Below, one piece after another: positions 34,083 through 42,604 of a stretch of 64,000 nucleotides of DNA (within the stretch, counting starts at the first letter, position 1; the number at the start of each line of letters is the position of its first letter). The notes below the pieces were generated by a model. It was not told the origin of the DNA. It searched no databases and saw only the letters and a program-made list of their open reading frames with translations. Location of the stretch: the NCBI RefSeq assembly GCF_004799035.1, contig NZ_MWIO01000025.1, positions 62,001 through 126,000 of the forward strand, read 5' to 3'. Made by a program: the position numbers and the translations under genes. The DNA comes from Rhodanobacter lindaniclasticus. Its GTDB lineage: Bacteria > Pseudomonadota > Gammaproteobacteria > Xanthomonadales > Rhodanobacteraceae.

Positions 34083-35234
34083 TCACGGAAGGGCCAGCTG
34101 CTTGAGGATCGACGACACCACCAGGCCGAAACCCGTGCCGAGGATGTAGCCGAGCAAGGCCAGCAGGATACCCACCGGTACCAGCGCAGCCGAATAGCTG
34201 GCCGCCAGGATCGGCGTGGCGGCCACGCCGCCAATATGCGCCAGCGAGGAGATGCCGCACAGGTAGAGGTCGAAGCGGAAAAGTTTCGCGAAGCCGATCA
34301 GCAGCAGCGCGTGGATCGCGATGACGGTGACGCCGCAGAGCAGGTACAGCGGCGCCGCGCCGATGCCGTGGAAGTTGCTCTGCGAGGCCAGCACCGCCAC
34401 CACGCTGATCAGCAGGGCGCCGGAGATCGTGCTGGCGCCCGGGTAACGCGCCAGCGGCGTATGCGCCACCACCAGTCCCGCGCCGGTGGCCAGCAGGATG
34501 GTCCAGGTGGTCGCGCTGAGCATGCTGGAGGTCGGCAGTTTCGCCGCCGCCCAACCGGCCAGCGCGGCGGCCAGCAAGGCCATGCCCAGCCACAGCAGCA
34601 CGCTGTCCGGCGTGGACGGGCCGGTCTGCTTCGCCTCCGCCAACGGGAGGTCGCCGCTCGACTTGGCCCGGGTCCAGCGATTGAACGCCGGCGCCAGGCG
34701 CGCCACCGAGAACAGCACCACCACCCACATCGAATAGCACAGCGCATCGGTCAGCAGCGACATCGCCAGCAGCTGGTCGGACATGTCGATCGCCTGTTTC
34801 ACCGCGATCATGTTGGCGGTGCCGCCGACCCAGCTGCCGGACAACGCGGCCAGCGGCTGCCACTGGTCGCCCGGCAGCCAGTGCCGGTAGATCAGGAACG
34901 CGCCGATGAAGGCCACGAACAGGCTCACCGAGGTGCAGGCGAACACCGCCAGCACGCGCGGCCCCAGCCGCCAGATCGCGCGCAGGTCGCAGTTGATCAT
35001 CAGCAGGAACAGCAGCGCCGGCACCAGGTGCGAGACCAGCATCGACTGCGCCGCGTGGATCTCGTCATTGACCTGCCACAACCCCGACACGGCCAGCGCG
35101 GTGACCAGCAGATAGGTCAGCACGATCGGCGGCAGCACCGAAAAGACCTTCCAGCCGTAGCGGCGCTCGATCGCCGGAAACAGCCCGGCGGCCAGCAACA
35201 TCACCGCCAGGTAGGGCCAGACCGTCTGGATCAC
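34083..35234 (-). CDS. DUF819-family membrane protein (383 aa)
   Basis: About ten to eleven hydrophobic helices with family features LSGSWVGGTANMIAVKQ and LAHIGGVAATPILAASYSAA. DUF819 (YjcL) proteins often neighbour epimerase/NlpC-type murein genes and are thought to be transporters, though none is well characterised as far as I recall. As the first gene of the leftward operon it is a candidate inner-membrane carrier for murein peptides or for the L-Ala-Glu product (inference). It starts about 90 bases downstream of a divergent promoter region. Confidence 0.85.
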   Translation of the reverse strand: MIQTVWPYLAVMLLAAGLFPAIERRYGWKVFSVLPPIVLTYLLVTALAVSGLWQVNDEIHAAQSMLVSHLVPALLFLLMINCDLRAIWRLGPRVLAVFACTSVSLFVAFIGAFLIYRHWLPGDQWQPLAALSGSWVGGTANMIAVKQAIDMSDQLLAMSLLTDALCYSMWVVVLFSVARLAPAFNRWTRAKSSGDLPLAEAKQTGPSTPDSVLLWLGMALLAAALAGWAAAKLPTSSMLSATTWTILLATGAGLVVAHTPLARYPGASTISGALLISVVAVLASQSNFHGIGAAPLYLLCGVTVIAIHALLLIGFAKLFRFDLYLCGISSLAHIGGVAATPILAASYSAALVPVGILLALLGYILGTGFGLVVSSILKQLALP

Positions 35235-35322
35235 ATGCGTCCCCTCGTGGTTCGTCCGCAGCGTATGCCGACCTCGCTACCGCGCCGGTAAGGAATAGCT
35301 GATTCGAACCGGATTGGTTTGA

Positions 35323-35350
35323 AGCATAAATTATTGACCAGCATTTGCAA
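35323..35350 (-). promoter_or_regulatory. Candidate promoter of the leftward murein-peptide operon
   Basis: On the minus strand TTGCAA (35345-35350) and TATGCT (35323-35328) are 16 bases apart in an AT-rich island within GC-rich DNA. It overlaps the rightward promoter, so one bound regulator could control both operons. Confidence 0.5.
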
Positions 35351-35362
35351 GCATGTTACACA
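35334..35362 (+). promoter_or_regulatory. Candidate promoter of the rightward murein-peptide operon
   Basis: TTGACC (35334-35339) and TACACA (35357-35362) are separated by 17 bases, ending 18 bases before the preferred start codon of the transglutaminase-like gene. The -10 match is modest. Confidence 0.45.
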
Positions 35363-35380
35363 GCCATTTCAGGGGATCGG

Positions 35381-36919
35381 ATGCGGAGACGCCGCTCGAT
35401 GAATACGCAGTTGCCTGCCGCCACGAGAATACGACGCCACGTCGTGGGCACGCGCCTGCTCCCGCTGATTGCCGCGCTGGTCCTGCTCGCCGCCACGCCC
35501 GCATGGGCGACCGGGGCCCCCGCACTTCCCTCCATCACCGCGCAGATCGATGCCGGCCATTTCAAGGCGGCGCAGGCAGCGATCGACACCGCCCTGGCGC
35601 AACCTGGCGTAACGGCAGATCAGCGTCATGCGCTGCTGTTCCAGCGCGAGCGCATGCGCCGCATCCTGCTCGATTTCACTCTCGGCGCCGACGACGTCGA
35701 GGCGCGCGTGCGCAAATCGATCCCCGACCTCAGCGACGCCGAGTTCGCCAAGTGGAACGCCGCCGGCCTGTTCGAGCACCAGGTGATCGACGGTCGCACG
35801 CTGTATTTCAAGCGGTCGCCCGGCAACCTGTTCCGGCTCAGCCCGGAGGCGGTGGCGCGACGCGCCGTGCAGACGCCGATCAGCGACGGCCCGATGGAAG
35901 CGCTCAACGACCACCAGCGCGCGATCTTCCGCGCCGCGCTCGACCAGCACCGCGCCAGCGTGCTGCCGCAGCGCGTGCGCATGACCCAGACGCTCACCGT
36001 CGACGCCGACGCCGTACCGGCCGGAGAAACCGTGCGCGCATGGATCCCCTATCCGCAGGCGATCCCCGGCCAGCAGGAAGACATCCGCTACGTCGCCAGC
36101 GTGCCGGCGAAGCACGCCATCGCGCCCGTGTCGGCGCCACAGCGCACGGTGTACCTGGAGAAGCCCGCGGTGGCCGGGCAGAAGGCCGCGTTTTCGGTCA
36201 CCTACGAGCTGACCTTGCTGGCGCAATACCACGCGATCGACCCGGCCAGGGTGCAGCCGGAAACCATCACCCCGGAACTGGCCCCGTTCGTGGCCGAGCG
36301 TGCGCCGCACATCGTGTTCACCGACGCCATGCGCGCGTTCTCGCGCAAGGTCGTCGGTGACGAGAAGAATCCGTACCGCATCGCGCAGAAGCTGTTTGCC
36401 GCGGTGGACCGGATCCCCTGGGCCGGTGCGCGCGAGTATTCGACGATCTCCAACATCAGCGACTACGCGCTGCACGCCGGCCACGCCGACTGCGGCCAGC
36501 AGACCCTGCTGCTGATGACCCTGCTGCGCCTCAACGGCATCCCCGCGCGCTGGCAGTCGGGCATGGTGTTCGCCGCCGACGGCAGCGGCTACAGCAACAT
36601 CCACGACTGGGGCTTCCTGTACCTGGCGCCATACGGCTGGGTGCCGATGGACGTCACCACCGGCCGCCTGCATCCGGGCGCGGGCGACGACCCCGCACTG
36701 GAGTGGTTCTACCTCGGCGGGCTCGACAACTGGCGCATCGCCTTCAACGCCGACTACGACCGCCGCTTCGAGCCACCCAAGCGGCACTTCCGTTCCGACG
36801 ACGTGGACTCGCAGCGCGGCGAAGCCGAATGGCGCGGCGGCAACATCTATTTCGATCAACTGGACTACGACTTCGACTGGCGCGTCCTGCCAGCGAGGCA
36901 GGGACGCGGCGGCAACTAA
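35381..36919 (+). CDS. Exported transglutaminase-like protease/amidase-fold protein (512 aa)
   Basis: A signal peptide (n-region rich in Arg, cleavage near ATPAWA) is followed by an alpha-helical N-terminal region, a middle beta domain, and a transglutaminase-like core. The core triad is Cys371 (HADCGQQTLLLMTLLR), His408 (NIHDWGFLYL) and Asp424 (VPMDVTTGRL). Such bacterial proteins are usually cysteine peptidases or amidases rather than crosslinkers. As the first gene of the rightward operon, it may open crosslinked or isopeptide-linked peptides in the periplasm (inference). Two ATGs are possible, 35381 and 35399. The first has AGGGGA close by and gives a better n-region. Confidence 0.8.
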   Translation: MRRRRSMNTQLPAATRIRRHVVGTRLLPLIAALVLLAATPAWATGAPALPSITAQIDAGHFKAAQAAIDTALAQPGVTADQRHALLFQRERMRRILLDFTLGADDVEARVRKSIPDLSDAEFAKWNAAGLFEHQVIDGRTLYFKRSPGNLFRLSPEAVARRAVQTPISDGPMEALNDHQRAIFRAALDQHRASVLPQRVRMTQTLTVDADAVPAGETVRAWIPYPQAIPGQQEDIRYVASVPAKHAIAPVSAPQRTVYLEKPAVAGQKAAFSVTYELTLLAQYHAIDPARVQPETITPELAPFVAERAPHIVFTDAMRAFSRKVVGDEKNPYRIAQKLFAAVDRIPWAGAREYSTISNISDYALHAGHADCGQQTLLLMTLLRLNGIPARWQSGMVFAADGSGYSNIHDWGFLYLAPYGWVPMDVTTGRLHPGAGDDPALEWFYLGGLDNWRIAFNADYDRRFEPPKRHFRSDDVDSQRGEAEWRGGNIYFDQLDYDFDWRVLPARQGRGGN

Positions 36920-36973
36920 CCGGCAGCTTTCACAAAAAACTGGCATCGACGGTGTCGATGGGGAGATGGGGAA

Positions 36974-39900
36974 ATGAGCAACAGTCGCAGCTTGCGCAGA
37001 AGCGTCCTTTGCATGGCACTCGGCCTGGGCATGGCTTCGCTGGTTGGGGGCCCCGCGCTGGCCCAGGCCGTCACCGGCGCCGTGGCCGGGCGCGCCGACG
37101 CCGGCGCGCAGATCACCGTCACCAATACCGCAACCGGGCAGGTCCGCTCGGTCACGGTCAATGCCGACGGTACCTACCGCGTGGCCCAGTTGCCGGTAGG
37201 CGATTACAGCCTGCAGGTCTCGCGCAGCGGCCAGACGGTCGGTGCGCCGGTTGCGGTGGCCGTCTCCCTGGGCGGCACCACAACCGTCAACCTGGGCAGC
37301 GGCGGCAATGTGACCAACCTGCAATCGGTGGTGGTCGTCGGCTCGCCGGTGGTCAATCGCGTGGACGTGTTCTCCACCGAATCGGCCACCAACATCACCC
37401 GTGCCGAGCTGGCCCGCATGCCGGTGGACCAGAGCATCAGCTCCGTCGCGCTGCTGGCGCCGGGCGTGGTCGCTTCCGGTGCCACCTTTGGCGGCCTCAC
37501 CTTCGGCGGCTCGTCGGTGGCCGAGAACGTCGTCTACATCAATGGCCTCGACGTGACCGATCCGTATCGCCGCCAGGGCTTTTCCACGGTGCCGTTCGCG
37601 TTCTTCGAGGAATTCCAGGTCAAGACCGGCGGCTACTCGGCGGAGTTCGGCCGCAGCACGGGCGGCGTCATCAACGCCGTGACGCGCTCCGGCGGCAACG
37701 ACTTCCACGCCGGCGCGGAGACGACGCTGGAACCGTCGGCGTGGGCGGCGACGAAAAAGGATCATTTCCACAGCGACGGCACCATCGACGAACGGGATCG
37801 CACCAGCCGCGACAAGAGCCCGTTCTACAAGGCCAACGTGTGGGCGTCCGGCGCCCTCGTGAAGGACAAGCTGTTCTTCTTCGGCATGTACGAACGGCGC
37901 TACTCCAGGCCGCAGGACATCGATACGTCCGAAGCCTGGAAAACCAAGAGTGACAACGATTTCTGGGGTGCCAAGATCGACTGGCACATCAACGACAACC
38001 ACCTTCTGGAGCTGCTGGCCTTCTCCGACAAGGCCGACTCGACCACCGGCAACTACGACTACACCTGGGACACCGCCACGTTCGGCGACAAGCTGGGCGA
38101 AAGCACGGCGGGTTCCGGCGGCGACAACGGTTCGCTCACCTACACCGGCCATTTTGGCGAGAACTTCGTCGCCAAGGCGATGTATGGCGTGAACAAGCGC
38201 AGCGCCACCAGCGGCAGCCCGTGGGATGCCGATTGCAGCATCGTCACCCGCTCGGGCAGTTACACCGCCGCCTTCGGGCCGGCGACCGAGCAGGAAGGCT
38301 GCCACCCGACCAACAGCAGCATCAGCAGCCGCTTCGACAAGCGCAAGGCGGCGCGCCTCGACTTCGAATGGACCCCGCTGGACAACCACCTGTTCCGCTT
38401 CGGCCTCGATCAGGAGGTCATGGATTCGAGGAGCTCGGTGGTGTATCCGGGCGACGGGACGAGCTACCAGGCCCAGGCCGCCACGCCCGGCGGGCAGTTG
38501 CCCAACGGTACCGTGGTTCCGGTCGGCGTCACCGCCATCGTCGACGCGCGCCACTACGTCACGGGCGCACCGGTCAGCACCAAGGCGCAGGCGGTCTACC
38601 TGGAGGACAACTGGAACGTCACACCCAACCTGCTGCTGAACCTCGGCGTGCGAGCCGACAAGTTCCACAACAAGCTGGCCTCCGGCGCGACCTTCGCCAA
38701 GGCCGATTTCAAGGACATGATCTCCCCCCGCCTCGGCTTCAGCTGGGACGTGAAGGGCGACGGCACGACCAAGGTGTTCGGCAACGCGGGCCGCTACTAC
38801 ATCCCGCTCACCAACAAGCTCACCGACTACTTCGGCGGCGGCACCACGGACGAGCATACCTACTATGCGCTCGATGGCTGGGTCGAGCAGACCGACCCGG
38901 TCACTGGCGGCAGCTATCTTTTCCCCAAGCTCGGCGCGCAACTCGGCGCGGTCAACACCGAAGGGAATGTTCCCGCGCCCGACGACGTGCGCACGGCGGT
39001 TGCCCGCGACCTGAAGCAGGTCTTCCAGGACGAATACATCCTGGGCTTCCAGCAGGCGATCAACCAGACCTGGTCGTATGGCGCAAACATCACCTACCGC
39101 AAGATGACCCGCGCGGTGGAAGACGTGCGCATCAACCATGTCGCGGGATGCGACTGGTATTCCGGCGACTGGCCCATCCTCAACCCGGGAGAGAAGAACA
39201 CCTTGTGGTGTCCCGATACCAACAGCTGGGTCACCTTCGACAGTTCGAAGGATGGCTACGAGGCGCTGGGCAGCGGCGCCGTCATGGGCTACAAGAAACC
39301 GCGACGCACCTACAAGGCGGTCGAGCTGCAGATTGATCGCGCATGGGACGGCAAGTGGGCCTTCAACGCCAGCTATATCTGGTCCAAGAGCGAGGGCAAC
39401 ATCGAAGGTCCGGTGAACTCGGATACCGGTTACGCCGACACCAACCTCGTGCAGTACTACGACCATCCGGCCGTCAACGAGCGCTATGGCGTCCTGTTCA
39501 ACGACCATCGCCACCAGATCAAGCTGCGCGGCAGCTACAAGCTCAACGACATGTGGAGCTTTGGCAGTACGTTCGCAGCCTATTCCGGTGGGCCGATCAC
39601 CGCGTTCGGCGTGCGCTGGCCCAACGACAACCGCAGCGCCGGCGGCCCCGGCGAGTTCAGCGGCGGCGGCTCCGGCTGGCTGTGCGTGGCGAACTGCTCC
39701 GACTGGCAGACGCGCGAGCTGGTCTACACGGGACGTGGCGCGTTCGGCCGCATGCCGTGGGTGAAGGACCTGAGCGCCAGCGTGACCTGGACGCTGCCGG
39801 TGACGGATGTCGATCTGAAGGCGCGATTCTCCATCTACAACCTGCTCAACAGCCAGACGGTCGTCAACGTGCACTCCCGCTACGAGAGCACGCCCGGCGA

Positions 39901-39979
39901 CAAGATGCCCTACTTCGGGCAGGGCACCGTGTGGCAAGCGCCGCGTTACATGCAACTGGTCGTGACGTACACATACTGA
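36974..39979 (+). CDS. Oar-like TonB-dependent receptor with carboxypeptidase-regulatory domain (1001 aa)
   Basis: Has a signal peptide (1-31, ending ALAQ), an N-terminal beta-sandwich of the carboxypeptidase-regulatory type (about 33-105; VTNTATGQVRSVTVNADGTYRVAQLPVGDYSL), a plug (about 110-250; VVYINGLDVTDPYRRQGFS, YSAEFGRSTGGVINAVTRSGGN) and a long barrel ending in Tyr. This is the Oar-like class common in Xanthomonadales, often linked to uptake of peptides or proteins. Cysteines near 410-445, 720-740 and 910-920 may form loop disulfides. Its place between a transglutaminase-like enzyme and a diaminopimelate decarboxylase suggests it brings in murein peptides (inference). A terminator follows. 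Confidence 0.93.
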   Translation: MSNSRSLRRSVLCMALGLGMASLVGGPALAQAVTGAVAGRADAGAQITVTNTATGQVRSVTVNADGTYRVAQLPVGDYSLQVSRSGQTVGAPVAVAVSLGGTTTVNLGSGGNVTNLQSVVVVGSPVVNRVDVFSTESATNITRAELARMPVDQSISSVALLAPGVVASGATFGGLTFGGSSVAENVVYINGLDVTDPYRRQGFSTVPFAFFEEFQVKTGGYSAEFGRSTGGVINAVTRSGGNDFHAGAETTLEPSAWAATKKDHFHSDGTIDERDRTSRDKSPFYKANVWASGALVKDKLFFFGMYERRYSRPQDIDTSEAWKTKSDNDFWGAKIDWHINDNHLLELLAFSDKADSTTGNYDYTWDTATFGDKLGESTAGSGGDNGSLTYTGHFGENFVAKAMYGVNKRSATSGSPWDADCSIVTRSGSYTAAFGPATEQEGCHPTNSSISSRFDKRKAARLDFEWTPLDNHLFRFGLDQEVMDSRSSVVYPGDGTSYQAQAATPGGQLPNGTVVPVGVTAIVDARHYVTGAPVSTKAQAVYLEDNWNVTPNLLLNLGVRADKFHNKLASGATFAKADFKDMISPRLGFSWDVKGDGTTKVFGNAGRYYIPLTNKLTDYFGGGTTDEHTYYALDGWVEQTDPVTGGSYLFPKLGAQLGAVNTEGNVPAPDDVRTAVARDLKQVFQDEYILGFQQAINQTWSYGANITYRKMTRAVEDVRINHVAGCDWYSGDWPILNPGEKNTLWCPDTNSWVTFDSSKDGYEALGSGAVMGYKKPRRTYKAVELQIDRAWDGKWAFNASYIWSKSEGNIEGPVNSDTGYADTNLVQYYDHPAVNERYGVLFNDHRHQIKLRGSYKLNDMWSFGSTFAAYSGGPITAFGVRWPNDNRSAGGPGEFSGGGSGWLCVANCSDWQTRELVYTGRGAFGRMPWVKDLSASVTWTLPVTDVDLKARFSIYNLLNSQTVVNVHSRYESTPGDKMPYFGQGTVWQAPRYMQLVVTYTY

Positions 39980-39993
39980 GGTTTACTCCCTCG

Positions 39994-40026
39994 GCGGCCC
40001 GCTCTCGTGGCGGGTCGCCTTTTTTT
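39994..40026 (+). terminator. Terminator/attenuator after the Oar-like receptor gene
   Basis: GCGGCCCGC/GCGGGTCGC form a 9-bp stem (one G-T wobble) with a TCTCGT loop, then C and seven T residues. The next gene starts 66 bases later in the same direction, so partial read-through could set receptor and enzyme levels apart. Confidence 0.85.
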
Positions 40027-40091
40027 GCAAGGCGCGCTTCCACGCGCGTGCGCCGGCAACCCACCCGAAGCGGATCAGCCACGTGCAGCCG

Positions 40092-41396
40092 ATGATGAAA
40101 ACGACCTCTGCTACTCCGGCCGGCACCACGGATGCGTCTGCAACGCCCACCTCGCACAGCCACTTCGACGGCGTCGACCTGCAACTGCTGGCCGAACGCA
40201 TCGCCACCCCCTTTCACGCCTATTCCGCCAGTGCGATTCACCAGCGCATCGAGGCGCTGAAAACCGCGCTGGTCGGCCTCGATGCCACCATCTGCTTTGC
40301 CGTCAAGGCCAACCCCAACCTCGCCATCCTGCAGCTGATGGCCAACGCCGGCCTCGGCGCCGACATCGTCTCGGTCGGCGAACTGCGCCGCGCGCTCAAC
40401 GCCGGCATGCCGGCCGAGCGCATCGTGTTCTCCGGCGTCGGCAAGAGCGCCGACGAGATCGCCGGCGCGCTGAACGTCGGCATCATGCGTTTCAACGTGG
40501 AGTCGCTGGACGAGTTGCACACGCTGCAGCGCATTGCCAGGGCGCAGGAAGTGACCGCACGCGCCGCCGTGCGCATCAACCCCGACGTGGATGCGCAGAC
40601 CCACGCCAAGATCTCCACCGGCAAATCGGAGAACAAGTTCGGCGTGAGCATCGACGAAGCGCGCCGCTGGTTCGCCCAACGCAAGTCGTTCGACCACGTG
40701 CAGCTCGACGGCCTGCACGTGCATATCGGCTCGCAGATCCTCGACGTTCAACCCTTCCGTCTCGCACTCGCACGCGTGGCCGCGTTCTGGCGCGAGCTGG
40801 AACACGCCGGCCATCCGATCACCAGCATCGACGTCGGCGGCGGGCTGGGTGTGTGCTATCGCGCCGGCGTGGATCATCCGGTGTCCACGACCGACTACGT
40901 GGCCGCGATCCGCGAGGCGCTGGCCGGTTTCCGCGGCCGCCTCCTGCTGGAGCCGGGACGCTGGCTGGTCGCCGAAGCCGGGGTACTGCTGACCCGCGTG
41001 ATCCGCGTCAAGCCCGGCACCGAGCGCAACTTCCTGATCCTCGATGCGGCCATGAACGACCTGCTGCGGCCCAGCCTGTACGACGCCTGGCACGACATCG
41101 TGCCGGTGTCGGACCAGCCGCGCCCGATGGCCACCTACGACATCGTCGGCCCGGTCTGCGAAACCGGCGATACCTTCGCCAGCGCGCGCGAACTGCCCGA
41201 GTGCGCGGCCGGCGACCTGTTGCTGATCAAGGCCACCGGCGCGTACGGTACGTCGATGGCCTCCACCTACAACTCGCGGCCGCTGGCCGCCGAGGTCTTG
41301 CTGCACCAGGGCCGCTACGCCGTGATACGACGGCGCCAGCACTTCGAGGAAATGATTGCCGGCGAACAGCCGGCCCGGAACTGGAAAACGCCATGA
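40092..41396 (+). CDS. lysA: Diaminopimelate decarboxylase (fold-type III PLP enzyme)
   Basis: Removes the D-centre carboxyl group of meso-diaminopimelate to give L-lysine. The 434-residue protein has PLP Lys72 in CFAVKANPNLAILQL, HIGSQILDVQPF, the GGGLGVCY loop, LEPGRWLVAEAG, and the active-site CETGDTFA together with YNSRP. It sits in an operon with a TonB receptor and an M19 dipeptidase rather than with lysine-synthesis genes. It therefore probably degrades scavenged murein diaminopimelate, while a housekeeping copy may exist elsewhere (inference). Start choice lies between GTG 40083 and ATG 40092; the stop overlaps the dipeptidase start (ATGA). Confidence 0.92.
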   Translation: MMKTTSATPAGTTDASATPTSHSHFDGVDLQLLAERIATPFHAYSASAIHQRIEALKTALVGLDATICFAVKANPNLAILQLMANAGLGADIVSVGELRRALNAGMPAERIVFSGVGKSADEIAGALNVGIMRFNVESLDELHTLQRIARAQEVTARAAVRINPDVDAQTHAKISTGKSENKFGVSIDEARRWFAQRKSFDHVQLDGLHVHIGSQILDVQPFRLALARVAAFWRELEHAGHPITSIDVGGGLGVCYRAGVDHPVSTTDYVAAIREALAGFRGRLLLEPGRWLVAEAGVLLTRVIRVKPGTERNFLILDAAMNDLLRPSLYDAWHDIVPVSDQPRPMATYDIVGPVCETGDTFASARELPECAAGDLLLIKATGAYGTSMASTYNSRPLAAEVLLHQGRYAVIRRRQHFEEMIAGEQPARNWKTP

Positions 41397-42604
41397 GCAC
41401 GACTGCCCGCCTCGCCCTTCTCGCCGCCTTCGGCTTTGCCTTCGCGTCGGCCGCGCAGGCGCAGCAAGATCCGCCGGTCACCATCGACACCCACGTCGAC
41501 GTCCCGTTCGACTACATGGGCGAGCCGCGCTTCGACGTGGGCCACGACACCCGCCTGCTGGTCGACCTCGGCAAGATGGAGCGCGGCGGACTCGATGCGG
41601 CGTTCTTCGTGGTCTGGGTGCCGCAGCACAAGCTCGACGCTGCCGGCTACGCCAAGGCGGTGCAGCAGGCGAGCCAGAAGTACGACGGCATCGGCCGCAT
41701 GCTGATGAAGTATCCCGACCGCATCCGCCTGGCCACCACGCCGGAACAGCTGCGGGCCAATCACGAGGCCGGCCTGCTCTCGGCCACCATCGAGATCGAG
41801 AACGCCTACTCGCTCGGCCATGACCTGCATCGCCTCGACGCCGCCTACGACCGTGGCGCCCGCTCGGTCGGCCTGGTCCACGTCGGCAACAACGACCTGT
41901 GCACCAGCTCGCTGCCCGACACCGAACACGGCGAGAGCGCGATGAACAGCGCCGGCGACACCGGCATGAGCGACTTCGGCCGCGCCGTGGTCAAGCGCGC
42001 CAACGAACTCGGCATGCTGGTCGACATCTCGCACGCCTCGGACCGTTGCGTGCGCGATGCGCTGAAGGTCTCCAGCACGCCGATCATCGCCTCCCACTCC
42101 GGCGCCCGCGCCGTGCTGGACCACCCACGCAACCTGCCCGACGACCTGCTGCGCGCGATCGCCGCCAAGGGCGGCGTGATCGACGCGGTCGCCTACAAGG
42201 AATTCCTCAAGCACGACCCCGGTCGCGCGGCCGCCGAGAAGAAATTGCAGGAGGCCGTGGCGAAGGGGGCCGGTGAAAAGGAATACGACAGCGACAACGA
42301 CGACTACCGCCCCGAGATGGAAGCGGGCATGGCCGAGATCCAGCAGAAGTACCCGCTGGCCACGCTGGACGATTACGTGAAGCAGATCCGACACATGGTG
42401 AAGGTCGCCGGCATCGACCACGTCGGCATCGCCTCCGACTTCGACGGCGGCGGCGGCATCACCGGCTGGAAGGACGCCAGTGAAACCCGCAACGTCACCG
42501 CCGCCCTGCGCAAGGCCGGTTTCAGCGACGCCGACATCGCCAAGCTGTGGGGCGGCAACCTGCTGCGCGTGTGGGGCGAGGTAGAACGCCATGCGCAGCA
42601 CTGA
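41393..42604 (+). CDS. Exported M19 membrane-dipeptidase-type zinc peptidase (403 aa)
   Basis: A signal peptide (1-23, ending AAQA) is followed by a metal-dependent TIM-barrel peptidase of the renal-dipeptidase family. The first metal motif is His34-x-Asp36 (TIDTHVDVPF), the bridging Glu lies in SATIEIENAYS, and further ligands are in VDISHAS and ASHSGARAVLDHPRNL. HVGIASDFDGGGG closes the site. M19 enzymes hydrolyse dipeptides and accept a D-residue at the C-terminal side, which suits murein-derived L-D dipeptides. It is translationally coupled to lysA (ATGA) and overlaps the next gene by 14 bases. Confidence 0.93.
   Translation: MSTTARLALLAAFGFAFASAAQAQQDPPVTIDTHVDVPFDYMGEPRFDVGHDTRLLVDLGKMERGGLDAAFFVVWVPQHKLDAAGYAKAVQQASQKYDGIGRMLMKYPDRIRLATTPEQLRANHEAGLLSATIEIENAYSLGHDLHRLDAAYDRGARSVGLVHVGNNDLCTSSLPDTEHGESAMNSAGDTGMSDFGRAVVKRANELGMLVDISHASDRCVRDALKVSSTPIIASHSGARAVLDHPRNLPDDLLRAIAAKGGVIDAVAYKEFLKHDPGRAAAEKKLQEAVAKGAGEKEYDSDNDDYRPEMEAGMAEIQQKYPLATLDDYVKQIRHMVKVAGIDHVGIASDFDGGGGITGWKDASETRNVTAALRKAGFSDADIAKLWGGNLLRVWGEVERHAQH

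Noticed and set aside
35369-39955. A 1528-codon open frame on the minus strand opposite the transglutaminase and Oar-like receptor genes
   Set aside because: It mirrors two well-supported genes, has the His/Arg/Val-rich composition of an antisense shadow in high-GC DNA, and shows no domain.
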